In this document: positions 1 through 9,487 of the stretch, one piece after another
Numbering within the stretch: the stretch's first letter is position 1
Layout of the letters: every line of letters starts with the position of its first letter
DNA from: Burkholderiales bacterium UBA2647
GTDB lineage: Bacteria > Pseudomonadota > Gammaproteobacteria > Burkholderiales > Burkholderiaceae_E
Assembly (NCBI GenBank): GCA_002359635.1
Contig: DENJ01000058.1
Span: 19,264-82,800, forward strand
DNA length: 63,537 nucleotides
Reading direction: 5' to 3'
Translations under genes and position numbers: made by a program
The notes under the pieces: generated by a model
What the model was told of the DNA's origin: nothing
Seen by the model: the letters and a program-made list of their open reading frames with translations, nothing else
Database searches by the model: none

Positions 1-49
1 TGTTTCAGAAAGCGGCCATGCTTTCAACGCGGTTCGCGGCGAACAAAAA

Positions 50-583
50 ATGCCCGTACGGCTTCAGGTAAATGGGGAGCGCATCGAACGTGAGGTCCTG
101 GTACGCCAACATCTGGTTGATTTTCTGCGTGAAGACTTGGGGCTGACCGGTTCGCATTTGGGCTGCGAGCACGGGGTCTGTGGTGCTTGCTCGGTACTGG
201 TCGACGGAGAACTGGTTCGGGGCTGTCTCATGCTGGCGGTTCAGGCTCAGGGCAAACAGGTGCAAACCATCGAAGCATTGTCCGACAGCGGCGAACTTGC
301 AATCCTTCAGCAGGCCTTTCTTGAGCACAATGCGATGCAATGCGGTTTTTGTACCCCGGGCATGCTGCTTACCGCGAGAGCCCTGATGCAGGAAGTACAT
401 GCGCCGAGCCGGGAGCGGATTCGCGAATACATATCGGGTAATTATTGTCGTTGTACCGGCTATCAGGCGATTGTTGATGCGATTGAAACCGCGATCAAGC
501 GGCGTCATGCCTTGGAGGCTCTCCATGCATTGGGACAGCAAAAAGTTTCAAACACCGGCGAGCCAGAGGGGGCTTCGGTATGA
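50..583 (+). CDS. 2Fe-2S subunit of a xanthine-dehydrogenase-family molybdenum hydroxylase
   Basis: Small electron-transfer subunit (177 aa) that passes electrons from the molybdenum site to FAD or another acceptor. Both expected [2Fe-2S] sets are visible: a plant-ferredoxin-type cluster (Cys39, Cys44, Cys47, Cys59) and a C-terminal cluster (Cys98, Cys101, Cys133, Cys135 in CGFCTPGM and CRCTGY). Length is normal for CoxS/NdhS-type subunits. The stop overlaps the start of the Mo subunit by ATGA, so the two are translationally coupled. The reading frame stays open to the window edge and the Shine-Dalgarno is weak, so the ATG at 50 is the best but not certain start. The usual FAD subunit would lie upstream, outside the window. 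The substrate cannot be told from this subunit. Confidence 0.93.
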   Translation: MPVRLQVNGERIEREVLVRQHLVDFLREDLGLTGSHLGCEHGVCGACSVLVDGELVRGCLMLAVQAQGKQVQTIEALSDSGELAILQQAFLEHNAMQCGFCTPGMLLTARALMQEVHAPSRERIREYISGNYCRCTGYQAIVDAIETAIKRRHALEALHALGQQKVSNTGEPEGASV

Positions 584-2973
584 ATGCTAGATCTGAATTA
601 CCAGGCTTGATTGATCATTCTAAAACAACAAACGGTTATATCGGTCAGAGCACGCCACGAACCGGCGCAAAAAAACTGCTGCAGGGCCGTGGTACTTACT
701 TGGATGATTTACGCCTGCCAAGACTTGCCCATGTGGTTTTTTTTCGTAGCCCGCATGCTCATGCCCGAATCAAATCGCTCAAGCTCGATCGGGCGCGCCA
801 GCAAGCTGGCGTGATTGCCGTCTTCAACGGACAGGATATTGCAGCTTTTTGCACACCCTGGGTTGGTGTGCTGGGCCATTTGAAGGGGATCAAGTCCGCC
901 CCCCAGCATGCGGTTGCGGTCGATCGGGTTTGCTGGCAAGGCGAAGCGGTGGCTGCAGTCGTCGCAGAAAGTCGAAGGCAGGCTGAAGACGCCCTTGAAT
1001 CGATTGAAGCCGACTGGGAACTCTTGCCTGTTGTCAGCGATATGCGTCAAGCCCTCGAGGGCAAAACCCTGGTTCATCCGGACCTCGGTGACAATATTTG
1101 CTTTCACCGGGAGCTCAAAACAGAGGGTTTTGACGCGGCTTGGGCAGCGGCTGATGTGGTGGTTGAGAAGACCTATCGATTCGGCCGTCATACGGGGGTC
1201 TGTAACGAGCCAAGGGCGATTCTTGCCGACTACAACCCGGCTGACCATAGCCTCACGGTTTATCACGCGACCCAAGCGCCTAACATGATGCAAGATATTT
1301 TCTCGCGTCATCTGGATATTCCTGAGTCGAACATCCGTGTGATTTGCAAGGATGTTGGCGGGTCCTTCGGGATCAAAGTACATGTCTATGCCGATGAAAT
1401 GGCCACCGCCGCCTTGTCGGTGATGTTGCGCCGCCCGGTCAAATTTCAGGCGGATCGCGCAGAGTCCTTCCTGACCGATATTCATGCCCGGGAACATGAA
1501 GCGACCATCCGTCTGGCCTGCAAGCGCAATGGCGAGATCCTCGCTTTTGATCTGGAAGATTTGACCGCCATCGGTCCTTACTCGGTCTACCCACGCACCA
1601 GCGGCATCGAGGGCAATCAGGTTGTGAATTTAACCGGGGGGCCCTACCGGCATCAGCAATACCGGGCCAAACTCGATGTTGTGTTTACCAATAAGAATGT
1701 GACCTGTCAGTATCGCGCGGTCGGTCATCCGATTGCGGTTGCGCTCACGGAGGGCATTGTTGACGAGGCAGCCCGAGTCTTGGGTATGGATCCGGCGGCG
1801 TTACGTCGCATCAATCTGATTCCGGATGATCATTATCCTTATAGCTTTCCATCCGGCATCAAGTTCGAAAAACTATCGCACCACCAAAGTCTGGATCGCC
1901 TCTTGGCACTGATGAACTATCAGGACTTGCGCGCCGAGCAGGCAAGTTTGCTTGAGAAGGGGGTTTACCGAGGCATAGGCCTGGCTGCAATGATCGAAGT
2001 TACCAATCCCTCGCCTGCCTTTTACGGCGTTGGGGGAGCGAGGATATCGGCACAGGACGGGGCAACGCTTCGCCTTGATCCGGCGGGCATGGTTCAGGTG
2101 TTGGTGAGCGTCACCGAACAAGGTCAGGGTACCGAAGCGGTCTTTACGCAAATCGCGGCAACTGCGGTCGGTGTGAGCATTGATAAAGTCCGTGTCATCA
2201 CTGGCGATACAGCCGTGACGCCCTACGGTGGCGGAACATGGGCATCTCGCGGTGCAGGCATCGGTGGCGAAGCGGTTTTGCAGGCAGGTAAGGCCTTACG
2301 TTCTAACATATTGGATATTGCCGCTGCGATCTTGCAACAGGATAAAGCCAGTCTTGATGTGCGCGACAACGCGGTGGTGAGCAAGTTAAGCGGTGAGCTA
2401 AAGCTCGAGCTTGCTGAGCTTGGCCGGGTGGCCTACTTCAGACCCGATACCCTGCCGATGGGTTTTCAATCCGAGCTCACCGTCACACGTCACTACACGC
2501 CAAGAGAGTATGGATTTACCTTTACCAACGGGATTCAAGCCTCTTATGTTGAAGTTGATATCGATACAGGATTCGTAAAGTTACTCAAACATTGGTGCGT
2601 TGAAGATTGTGGCACGGTTATCAATCCGATGCTTGTGGATGAGCAGATCCGCGGCGGGATCGTGCAAGGTATCGGCGGGGCCATGCTCGAAGAGTGTCTT
2701 TACACCGAGGATGCACAACTTTTGAATGGGTCGTTGGCCGACTATCTGGTGCCGATGTCAGCCGAAATGCCCGACATCGTGGTCGATCATGTGCAAACGC
2801 CGACGCGCAGTTCTGAGCTTGGCGCCAAGGGGGCCGGCGAAGCCGGCACAGCCGGAGCCCCTGCAGCCGTCATGAACGCGATCAACGATGCGCTCGCATC
2901 CTTGGGGGCCAATGTCAGTACCCAGCCGTTTACGCCTGAACGCGTCTTGCAAGCCCTCGGCAAGGTGGCTTAA
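580..2973 (+). CDS. Molybdopterin-binding subunit of a xanthine-dehydrogenase-family hydroxylase
   Basis: Catalytic subunit (797 aa, usual length) that binds molybdopterin cytosine dinucleotide and hydroxylates a carbon or aldehyde with water-derived oxygen. The GGSFG motif lies at about residues 260-264. The substrate-pocket segment is QYRAVGHP (from residue 377), unlike the cysteine-bearing loop of true aerobic CO dehydrogenase, so CO oxidation is unlikely. The catalytic glutamate is Glu754 in GAKGAGEAG. The gene starts in an ATGA overlap with the 2Fe-2S gene. Its stop codon abuts, with no gap, the stop of the convergent dehydrogenase gene. Family members oxidise nicotinate, isoquinoline, aldehydes or purines; neighbouring ring-processing genes suggest an N-heteroaromatic or aromatic aldehyde, which is inference. 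Confidence 0.93.
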   Translation: MNARSELPGLIDHSKTTNGYIGQSTPRTGAKKLLQGRGTYLDDLRLPRLAHVVFFRSPHAHARIKSLKLDRARQQAGVIAVFNGQDIAAFCTPWVGVLGHLKGIKSAPQHAVAVDRVCWQGEAVAAVVAESRRQAEDALESIEADWELLPVVSDMRQALEGKTLVHPDLGDNICFHRELKTEGFDAAWAAADVVVEKTYRFGRHTGVCNEPRAILADYNPADHSLTVYHATQAPNMMQDIFSRHLDIPESNIRVICKDVGGSFGIKVHVYADEMATAALSVMLRRPVKFQADRAESFLTDIHAREHEATIRLACKRNGEILAFDLEDLTAIGPYSVYPRTSGIEGNQVVNLTGGPYRHQQYRAKLDVVFTNKNVTCQYRAVGHPIAVALTEGIVDEAARVLGMDPAALRRINLIPDDHYPYSFPSGIKFEKLSHHQSLDRLLALMNYQDLRAEQASLLEKGVYRGIGLAAMIEVTNPSPAFYGVGGARISAQDGATLRLDPAGMVQVLVSVTEQGQGTEAVFTQIAATAVGVSIDKVRVITGDTAVTPYGGGTWASRGAGIGGEAVLQAGKALRSNILDIAAAILQQDKASLDVRDNAVVSKLSGELKLELAELGRVAYFRPDTLPMGFQSELTVTRHYTPREYGFTFTNGIQASYVEVDIDTGFVKLLKHWCVEDCGTVINPMLVDEQIRGGIVQGIGGAMLEECLYTEDAQLLNGSLADYLVPMSAEMPDIVVDHVQTPTRSSELGAKGAGEAGTAGAPAAVMNAINDALASLGANVSTQPFTPERVLQALGKVA

Positions 2974-3906
2974 TCAATGGTCGTTGCTTTTCAGGGATTG
3001 GGCGTCATTCTTTTTTCGCACAGACCAGTAGGCAGGAAGCGCCGTGCCATCGCAGTCGCCTAGATCAGCTTCTTGAATGGCCCGTTCATAAGCCGAGAGC
3101 GCTGCCTCGACAACCGGCATGTCATGCGCAAGCGATGCGCCTTCGGCCAGCATGCAGCGTAAATCCTTGCAGATCATCGCCATATCAAAAGCCGCCGCAG
3201 CGGGCGCCTCACCCGACATCAGGCGCGCAATCGCAGGGCCACGGCCCTTCATGGCGGTCGGTGTGCCGCTGGTATCGCTCATGATGTCGATCAGTTTTTC
3301 GGGACTCACTGGAAGGTGGCGAACCAGCGACAAAGCCTCCCCCAACGCCTGCCAATAAACCATAAGCGGCATGTTCACACAAAGCTTCATGCTGGCGCCT
3401 GCACCTTGAGGTCCCATGAATTCAACGCGCCGGCACAATTGCTGAAGGATCGGCTGAGCGCGGTCCAGATCCTCTGCAGAGCCACCGACAAGGCCGAGCA
3501 ATTTTCCTTCTCGTGCAGGGCCCACCGTACCGCCGACAGGGCAATCGAGCATGCTTGCACCGAGTCGATGAAGATCGCTTGCCAGAGACTGGGCAACCTT
3601 GGGTTGAACAGTGCTCATTTCAATCACCAGTTTGCCACGAAGCGCTGCTTCGCCTGCACTCAACACGCCGTGCTGGCCTCGATAACAGTCGTTGATCGCT
3701 TCATCATGGCTCAAAATGCTCATGATGACATCGACCTCGCTTGCCAGTGCTGCCGGTGATGGCATGGCGCTCGCTCCCTTCTCGATCAAAACAGAAAGTT
3801 TCTCAGGACTACGATTCCATACCGAAACTTTTAGGGAGGATTCAAGCAGGCGCTCCACCATGGCAGCGCCCATACGGCCGGTTCCGATCCATCCGATATG
3901 CATCAT
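2974..3906 (-). CDS. NAD(P)-dependent beta-hydroxyacid dehydrogenase (3-hydroxyisobutyrate dehydrogenase family)
   Basis: 310 aa, normal for the family. It has an N-terminal Rossmann motif (GWIGTGRMG), the substrate-binding signature DCPVGGTVGPAREG at about residues 121-134, and the catalytic lysine Lys174 with Asn178 in the helix that follows. Such enzymes oxidise 3-hydroxyacids to semialdehydes, or reduce tartronate semialdehyde or succinic semialdehyde. It lies 57 bp downstream of the HyuA-HyuB pair on the same strand and probably ends that operon. A paralogue of the same family is at 9947-10885, so two steps of similar chemistry may occur in this region. Substrate unknown. Confidence 0.9.
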   Translation of the reverse strand: MMHIGWIGTGRMGAAMVERLLESSLKVSVWNRSPEKLSVLIEKGASAMPSPAALASEVDVIMSILSHDEAINDCYRGQHGVLSAGEAALRGKLVIEMSTVQPKVAQSLASDLHRLGASMLDCPVGGTVGPAREGKLLGLVGGSAEDLDRAQPILQQLCRRVEFMGPQGAGASMKLCVNMPLMVYWQALGEALSLVRHLPVSPEKLIDIMSDTSGTPTAMKGRGPAIARLMSGEAPAAAAFDMAMICKDLRCMLAEGASLAHDMPVVEAALSAYERAIQEADLGDCDGTALPAYWSVRKKNDAQSLKSNDH

Positions 3907-3963
3907 TGATTCCTTTCGAGCTAAAGCGTTGAGATTTGAGCCGTTGGCGTGATGCCCGCGACC

Positions 3964-6366
3964 TTAAGGTTTCAATGGTCTTGCGAATTCATGTTTTTGA
4001 GCAGGCGGCTGTGTTCTGAGTTCAATATCATGAAGCAATCCATCAGACCGTCTAGCAATTTCATTTTCAATCAAACGTCCGCAGCCTGGGCAAAAAAACT
4101 GCCTGAAGACCGGTTCGTCATCAATATAACGCCGCCAGTCGCCGATATTCGGATTGGCCGATTGAATCGGGGCGTCATGTTGTTTACAGGCAAGCTTATA
4201 GTTCTCGCGCATGAAGCCAAGATCGGCCCTGCAGCCACGGCAGCACCAGCGCATCGAATCCTTGGGCAGGCGGGGCATGTTTTTTCGATCAGAGGCCTTT
4301 ATACGTCGATTGCCTCCGGGTTGATCGAGCCGATACAGCGCCAAATTCTCAGTGATGGGCTCTAACGCCGCGAGCTCAGGAGCCTTTCTGCCATCGAAGC
4401 TTGCACCCGGATAAGCCATTCGCTTTTGGCGGATCGACGCGCGGAGCCTGGCTGTGCGGGTCTCGTCAACCGACTCATCGGCTTTGAAGATCACGCCATA
4501 AATGACCTTTGCGGCTTGCTTCGAAACAGCAGCTTGCTCAAAGACATCGTCGCGCACGCGTTCCGGATCGCGCTCAATCGGATCGCCAAAGCCACCACCT
4601 GCGGACCAAATGACAGCGTAGACATCGTCGGGTTTTTGCAGGAAATTCTGCTGCCGCAAAGCAAGTGTTCTGGACTCACCATGAATCTCGGCCATATCAC
4701 CAGGCATTTCGGCTCGGCCGAAGCGATCAGCAATATCGCTATCAGCTTTATATTTGTAGACATTTACCGTGGCAGGGTAACCGCCCATCATGCCTGTGGA
4801 AGTTGGCATCGCATTGCCTGAGGATAGCGTGTCATGGGTGATTTGCGGGGTACGGTGCGGGATGAAACAGGACTCTGCCGATAGGCCCCCGCGGTGCAGT
4901 CCTGCACCGCCGGAGTCGGTGACTTCCTTACGATATAGAAATAAGAGTGGGAAGCTTTGCTCGGTGTGCTCGATGTTGGGAAGTTTGCAAATGGGGGTAC
5001 GCGACTGTCCACCCGTTGAAATACCGTCACCGGTGGCGAAGGCACCAATGGCGCCACCAATCGGATCGACCAGCAAATAACCGTAAGCCTCGCCCCACTG
5101 ATCCTGGCCACGGAAAATCGTCGCCGGCCACTGGCTGGTGCCACCGATGCACATGATGTCCTCGCGCATCATCGGGTCGCAATAAATCATTTTCGACAGC
5201 ACGTTATAAGCGGGATAAAGAGAAATCTCCATCGCTTGTACAGGGGCTGTTGACACCGAGGCGGGGAAATTCGCGCAATTCATCGTTCCTGGTGAAGGGT
5301 CAAAAACAACATGTCTCAGGGCTCCCCCGATTGCAAAGTATTGGTCCCAGCAAAGCAACTGATTCAGGGCAACCATGATCGAGCCACGCCATCCGCTGAA
5401 GGTGGCGTTCATGGCGCCATCCTGTTCGGCAGTACCTTCGTTTTCAAAAATAAGGCTGTTGCCGCGCTTATGTAGCGTGAGCAACACACGGTGGGTTTTT
5501 CGATCGCCGGGACGCGAGCACTCGACATAGGTGCGATCACGCCAGGTGCCGTCGGGTAGCCTTGACATTTTTTCCAGAAAGGCCTGCTCGCCGTCATTCA
5601 GAATCTTGCGCATGACCGCTTTGACCACTTCTGGGCCATAGCGCTTCAGAAGCGTCTCGATACGGTCCTTTGCGGTGCTGTTACCCGCCAGCTGGGCACG
5701 AAAGTCCAGGGCAACAGCTTCTGGTTTTCGGGAGGCGCGAAGATAAAGCTCCTCGATATCGCGCCGAATCTGGCCGGCTTCAACAATCTTGACCGGTGGG
5801 ATCAAGATGCCTTCTTCATAGGCGTTTTCTGCAGCCATGCAAAAACTTGACGGCGTGATGCCACCGATATCGTATTGGTGGAGGCAATTTGTGACCCAGC
5901 AAAAGAGCTGATCCTGGTAAAAAACAGGACAAATCAACATCACGTCCTGTTGATGGGCGGCCCCAACCCAGGGGTCATTCGCAAGAAACATATCACCGTC
6001 GTTAATGCCCGGATTGTCCGAGCGGTGTTCCAAGATCCATTTCACTTGGGTATCGGTGACGCCTGACATGTATTGCATGTAGGGCCCGAAATAGACGAAC
6101 TCGCCATCTTCGGTGAGGATCGAAGGGTTCAAGTCCAAGGCATACATCGCTACGGGGGACCCAGACAGTCTTTGAATTGTTGCACCATGTTCCTCATTAA
6201 CGTTCCAAAGACTATGCCGAATCACTTCGTAAGTGATGGGATCGATTTCGGCAGCGGCATCGCGATGCAATTTGAGTCGCGCTGAGATCGATAAGACCTT
6301 GGGGGGGACGTAGCCGCTTTGCTTGCCATCAAAGCGCAAATGACTGGTTTGACTGATCTTTGCCAT
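3964..6366 (-). CDS. Hydantoinase B/oxoprolinase-family subunit with fused C-terminal zinc-ribbon (acetone-carboxylase gamma-like) domain
   Basis: 800 aa. Residues about 40-600 match HyuB, the alpha-type subunit of acetone and acetophenone carboxylases and of N-methylhydantoinases, which acts with HyuA in ATP-dependent amide opening or ketone carboxylation. The last ~110 residues form a separate cysteine-rich module (Cys708/709, Cys712, Cys759, Cys762; the second pair in CPGCG) resembling the small zinc-binding gamma subunit that is normally its own polypeptide. This makes a carboxylase more likely than a plain hydantoinase, but that is inference. The gene follows hyuA with a 2-bp gap, so a stoichiometric complex is expected. 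No frameshift is visible at the junction. Confidence 0.88.
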   Translation of the reverse strand: MAKISQTSHLRFDGKQSGYVPPKVLSISARLKLHRDAAAEIDPITYEVIRHSLWNVNEEHGATIQRLSGSPVAMYALDLNPSILTEDGEFVYFGPYMQYMSGVTDTQVKWILEHRSDNPGINDGDMFLANDPWVGAAHQQDVMLICPVFYQDQLFCWVTNCLHQYDIGGITPSSFCMAAENAYEEGILIPPVKIVEAGQIRRDIEELYLRASRKPEAVALDFRAQLAGNSTAKDRIETLLKRYGPEVVKAVMRKILNDGEQAFLEKMSRLPDGTWRDRTYVECSRPGDRKTHRVLLTLHKRGNSLIFENEGTAEQDGAMNATFSGWRGSIMVALNQLLCWDQYFAIGGALRHVVFDPSPGTMNCANFPASVSTAPVQAMEISLYPAYNVLSKMIYCDPMMREDIMCIGGTSQWPATIFRGQDQWGEAYGYLLVDPIGGAIGAFATGDGISTGGQSRTPICKLPNIEHTEQSFPLLFLYRKEVTDSGGAGLHRGGLSAESCFIPHRTPQITHDTLSSGNAMPTSTGMMGGYPATVNVYKYKADSDIADRFGRAEMPGDMAEIHGESRTLALRQQNFLQKPDDVYAVIWSAGGGFGDPIERDPERVRDDVFEQAAVSKQAAKVIYGVIFKADESVDETRTARLRASIRQKRMAYPGASFDGRKAPELAALEPITENLALYRLDQPGGNRRIKASDRKNMPRLPKDSMRWCCRGCRADLGFMRENYKLACKQHDAPIQSANPNIGDWRRYIDDEPVFRQFFCPGCGRLIENEIARRSDGLLHDIELRTQPPAQKHEFARPLKP

Positions 6367-6368
6367 GA

Positions 6369-8558
6369 TTAAACTCGCAGGAGTGCTTGGTTTCCAGGCG
6401 CCGGGAGACTTTGCGACGCATCAAAATGCAACTCGAAATTACCCCAGGCGTCGACCTTCAGGCGTTGATCTGGGCGCACCACAATCGTGGTATCCGTGGT
6501 CTCGACAATACAAGGCCCAAACAATTGGTTAGCTGTCTTCAGATTTGCACCGTTATAAACCGGCGTTTCAATGCACTGCCCTGCTTCATCAAAGTAGACC
6601 GGTCGTTTTCCTGTCAAAGCCGATTTGACCGGCGATTTGCCTGCTGGCTTTGCACGCGGTAGGTCAGGGCGCTGGGTATCTGCCATCGCACGGACCCGAA
6701 AGCTAACCATCTCGAGTCGGGCATCCCGGTATGAGGAACCCTTGCCGTAAATACTTTCATAGCGTTGATAAAAGGCGTTCACCAAAAGATCGATCGTGGC
6801 GCTTGTGATTGCGGACAGGCTTTTGACATGTTCCGGCAGAACAATCGGCCAGGGCACTTCGACTTCGTTAATTTGCCCGCGATGACGCATGTCAACGCTG
6901 CATTGATAACGACGGCGCTTGGCTGCAATCCCATCGGCTTGCATCTGCTTATCAGCCTTCTTCATCAGCTGCAGGATGCTTTGGCGAACCCGTCGTGGCT
7001 CGAATGGTGATGCTTGAATATCGACCTGTTCATGGATGTGGAGGATGTCGGCCGTTGCAGCACCAAAGGCGCACCATGTTGATGCAATGCGATTCAATGG
7101 AATGACCACATGGCGAACCCCAAGTTCACGGGCAAAGACAGCGGCATGGACCGGGCCAGCACCGCCAAAGGCAAAAAGCACAAAATCACGTGGGTCCAAA
7201 CCTTTTTCGACGGTGGTTTTGCGGATGATGTCTGCCATTTTGAATTCGGCGATCTTTGCAATCCCTGCGGCAGCCTGCATGAGGCTAAGACCGAGTTCTT
7301 GGGCCACCGCATCGACCGCCGCAATCGACTTGGATTTATCCAGGCGAATACGGCCTCCGAGGAAATTATCTGGATCGATATAACCAAGCACAACATCGGC
7401 ATCGGTCACTGTAGCCAGCAGATTACCCTTGCCATAACAGGCAGGGCCTGGCTCGGCGCCTGCGGACTCGGGTCCCACCCGCAGGGTGCGTGCCTTGCGG
7501 TCCACGCTTGCCATCGAGCCGCCGCCTGAACCGATGGCTTGAATATCGACCTTGGGGATGAAGTACTCGTACTGTGCCACGTTGGCCGTGAAGCTGAACG
7601 CCGGCTGCCCTTGATGAATAATGCCGACGTCAAACGAGGTGCCCCCCATATCGGTGGTGATCATATTGGGTGTGCCAATAAGCTGCCCTAGAAACTGGCT
7701 TCCTGTGACCCCCGACACAGGTCCTGAGTCAAGCGTGAGCAGCGGTGCCTGAATCGCCCGCGCCACGGAGATCGAGCCACCACCACACTGTGTGATTTGC
7801 AAGGCTTGCCGATAGCCCGAATCTCGCAGCTGCCGGTCCAAATCGCTCAAATACCTTGCCGTAACCGGTCCGATGTAAGCATTGAGGGCGGTCGCCGTCA
7901 GCCGTTCGTACTCACCCCACTTGGGGGCAAGATCAACCGAGCAAGTCACAAAGCAATCGGGAGCGAGACCGCGAACCATGGCAGCAATTTGCTGCTCGTG
8001 CGCGGGGTTCTTGAAGGACCACAGCAGACAAATCGCAATCGATTCGGCACCTTGTGCAAGCAATGATTCGATTGCTTCGCGGGTTTGAACAAGGTTAAGC
8101 GGCACAACAACCTCGCCGAAACAGTCAACCCGTTCGGACACGCCGCGAATCATGCGTTTGCTCACGATCGGCAGGGGCTTGCGGCTTTCTGGAAAGTGCA
8201 CCACCTGATTGAGGTTGCGTGAACTTACGCCGCGCGAGCCGCGCATGATGTGGATCGCGTCTTCATGACCCTTGGTGGTGATCAGACCAAGTTTTGCCCC
8301 CCGGCGCTGGATCAAGGCGTTGGTGCCAACCGTCGTGCCATGGGTAAGCACAGCAATACGCTGACAGAAGCTGGCAAAGTCAAGTTTGAGCGATTGGGCG
8401 GCTAGCGCCATGGCAGCGAGCATACCTTGACCAAAATGCGGTGGGGTCGAGGGAGATTTGGCTGCAACGAGCTGCCCCTTTTCATCAACGACCACACAGT
8501 CGGTGAAGGTTCCACCGATGTCAACGCCCACATGGTAGCTTGCTTGATCGCTTCGCAT
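6369..8558 (-). CDS. Hydantoinase A/oxoprolinase-family ATP-dependent subunit
   Basis: 729 aa, close to the 717 aa typical of acetone carboxylase beta. The N-terminus carries the ASKHA-type phosphate-binding motif DIGGTFTDCVV. A central TMGGTSFDVG block and FGGAGPVHA near residue 480 are standard for HyuA. The protein would phosphorylate a carbonyl or amide substrate for the partner HyuB, 2 bp downstream. It is transcribed divergently from the TetR-type regulator at 8669, and the roughly 110-bp gap between the two starts probably holds both promoters. Alternatives within the family are 5-oxoprolinase, N-methylhydantoinase and acetone/acetophenone carboxylase; the zinc-ribbon fusion in HyuB favours the last. 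Confidence 0.9.
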   Translation of the reverse strand: MRSDQASYHVGVDIGGTFTDCVVVDEKGQLVAAKSPSTPPHFGQGMLAAMALAAQSLKLDFASFCQRIAVLTHGTTVGTNALIQRRGAKLGLITTKGHEDAIHIMRGSRGVSSRNLNQVVHFPESRKPLPIVSKRMIRGVSERVDCFGEVVVPLNLVQTREAIESLLAQGAESIAICLLWSFKNPAHEQQIAAMVRGLAPDCFVTCSVDLAPKWGEYERLTATALNAYIGPVTARYLSDLDRQLRDSGYRQALQITQCGGGSISVARAIQAPLLTLDSGPVSGVTGSQFLGQLIGTPNMITTDMGGTSFDVGIIHQGQPAFSFTANVAQYEYFIPKVDIQAIGSGGGSMASVDRKARTLRVGPESAGAEPGPACYGKGNLLATVTDADVVLGYIDPDNFLGGRIRLDKSKSIAAVDAVAQELGLSLMQAAAGIAKIAEFKMADIIRKTTVEKGLDPRDFVLFAFGGAGPVHAAVFARELGVRHVVIPLNRIASTWCAFGAATADILHIHEQVDIQASPFEPRRVRQSILQLMKKADKQMQADGIAAKRRRYQCSVDMRHRGQINEVEVPWPIVLPEHVKSLSAITSATIDLLVNAFYQRYESIYGKGSSYRDARLEMVSFRVRAMADTQRPDLPRAKPAGKSPVKSALTGKRPVYFDEAGQCIETPVYNGANLKTANQLFGPCIVETTDTTIVVRPDQRLKVDAWGNFELHFDASQSLPAPGNQALLRV

Positions 8559-8668
8559 GGCTCACCTTTGAATAAAACTTTATGCTCGCACAGCTTGACC
8601 GGGCTTCACTACAATGCGGGGAAATCCACCGCGAAACTGTCTCGATTTGTACGCTAGAACGATTGCAC

Positions 8669-9487
8669 ATGCCAACCAGGCGCAAGCCCAAGCCAAGCCT
8701 TGTCGATTTGCGATTGCCGCAAGCTAAGGCCCTCGCTGATCCCGATCAGGCTGAAAGCCTAAGGCTGCCAGAATCGCAACGTCTTGACCCCGATGTGCGA
8801 CGTCAGCAGATTCTCGAGGCTGCGATCAGTTATTTTGCCGAGGCGGGTTTTGCCGGCCAAACCCGCGAGCTTTCCAAGCGGATTGGTGTAACTCAGTCAC
8901 TTTTATATCGCTATTATCCTTCGAAACAGGATCTGATCGAGGCGGTATTTGAGGCCGTTTTCTTAAAGCCCTGGAATCCGGCATGGACCAAGGCTTTGCA
9001 GGATCGCAGCAAGCCTTTACGGGATCGGCTGATTGATTTTTATAGCGATTATGCGAAGACGGCCTACAGGCCTGAATGGATTCGGATTTACATGCACGCG
9101 GGCTTGGCAGGCATGGACTTAAACAGGCATTATTTGCAGATCGTTCGCAGGCGTTTGCTTCATGTCATGTGTCGGGAACTCAGACACGCCTTGTTCGGTG
9201 ATCACCCGGCACTGCAAGGCGCAGTCGTCGGTGGACGCGAGCTCGAAATGATCTGGAATTTGCATGGCGGGATGTTTTACTGGGCTGTCAGACGCAATAT
9301 TTTTGCAAGTCCTGAAGCGCGTGATTTTGAACGGCGCACAGCCGATGCGGTTGACTTGTTTTTAGCCGGCGCGGCGGCGCTCTATCCCAGCTTGCTCAAG
9401 TCTTTGCAAGCGCAAAAAAACCGCCCTTTGCAAACACCAGGGGTTCACGGTCGTTTGTCTCAAAAAAAAGAACACGGGCTACGATGA
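8669..9487 (+). CDS. TetR/AcrR-family transcriptional regulator
   Basis: 272 aa from the ATG at 8669. The helix-turn-helix lies at about residues 45-85 (RQQILEAAISYFAEAGF, then RIGVTQSLLYRYYPSKQDL), followed by an all-helical ligand-binding region. An in-frame ATG at 8582 would add 29 residues but leave only 23 bp before the divergent hyuA start; the internal ATG leaves room for promoters and is preferred. A basic, proline-rich N-terminal stretch precedes the HTH. Its position suggests it controls the HyuAB operon and perhaps the following genes in response to a pathway compound. Its last 92 bp overlap the convergent flavin reductase gene. Confidence 0.88.
   Translation: MPTRRKPKPSLVDLRLPQAKALADPDQAESLRLPESQRLDPDVRRQQILEAAISYFAEAGFAGQTRELSKRIGVTQSLLYRYYPSKQDLIEAVFEAVFLKPWNPAWTKALQDRSKPLRDRLIDFYSDYAKTAYRPEWIRIYMHAGLAGMDLNRHYLQIVRRRLLHVMCRELRHALFGDHPALQGAVVGGRELEMIWNLHGGMFYWAVRRNIFASPEARDFERRTADAVDLFLAGAAALYPSLLKSLQAQKNRPLQTPGVHGRLSQKKEHGLR

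Noticed and set aside
1..49. End of an upstream FAD-subunit gene overlapping the first gene
   Set aside because: One plus-strand frame stays open to a TAA at 69-71, but too few residues are visible to recognise a family.
709..1497. 262-aa minus-strand open frame inside the Mo-subunit gene
   Set aside because: Antisense shadow of a clearly recognised gene with all family motifs; its translation shows no recognisable domain.
580..2973. Aerobic CO dehydrogenase large subunit (CoxL)
   Set aside because: The pocket loop reads QYRAVGHP and lacks the cysteine-bearing form-I CoxL motif, so it is better called a general molybdenum hydroxylase.
8594..8615. TTGACC and TACAAT hexamers in the hyuA-TetR intergenic region, resembling a sigma-70 promoter
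   Set aside because: Spacing is only about 10 bp, far from the 16-18 bp needed.
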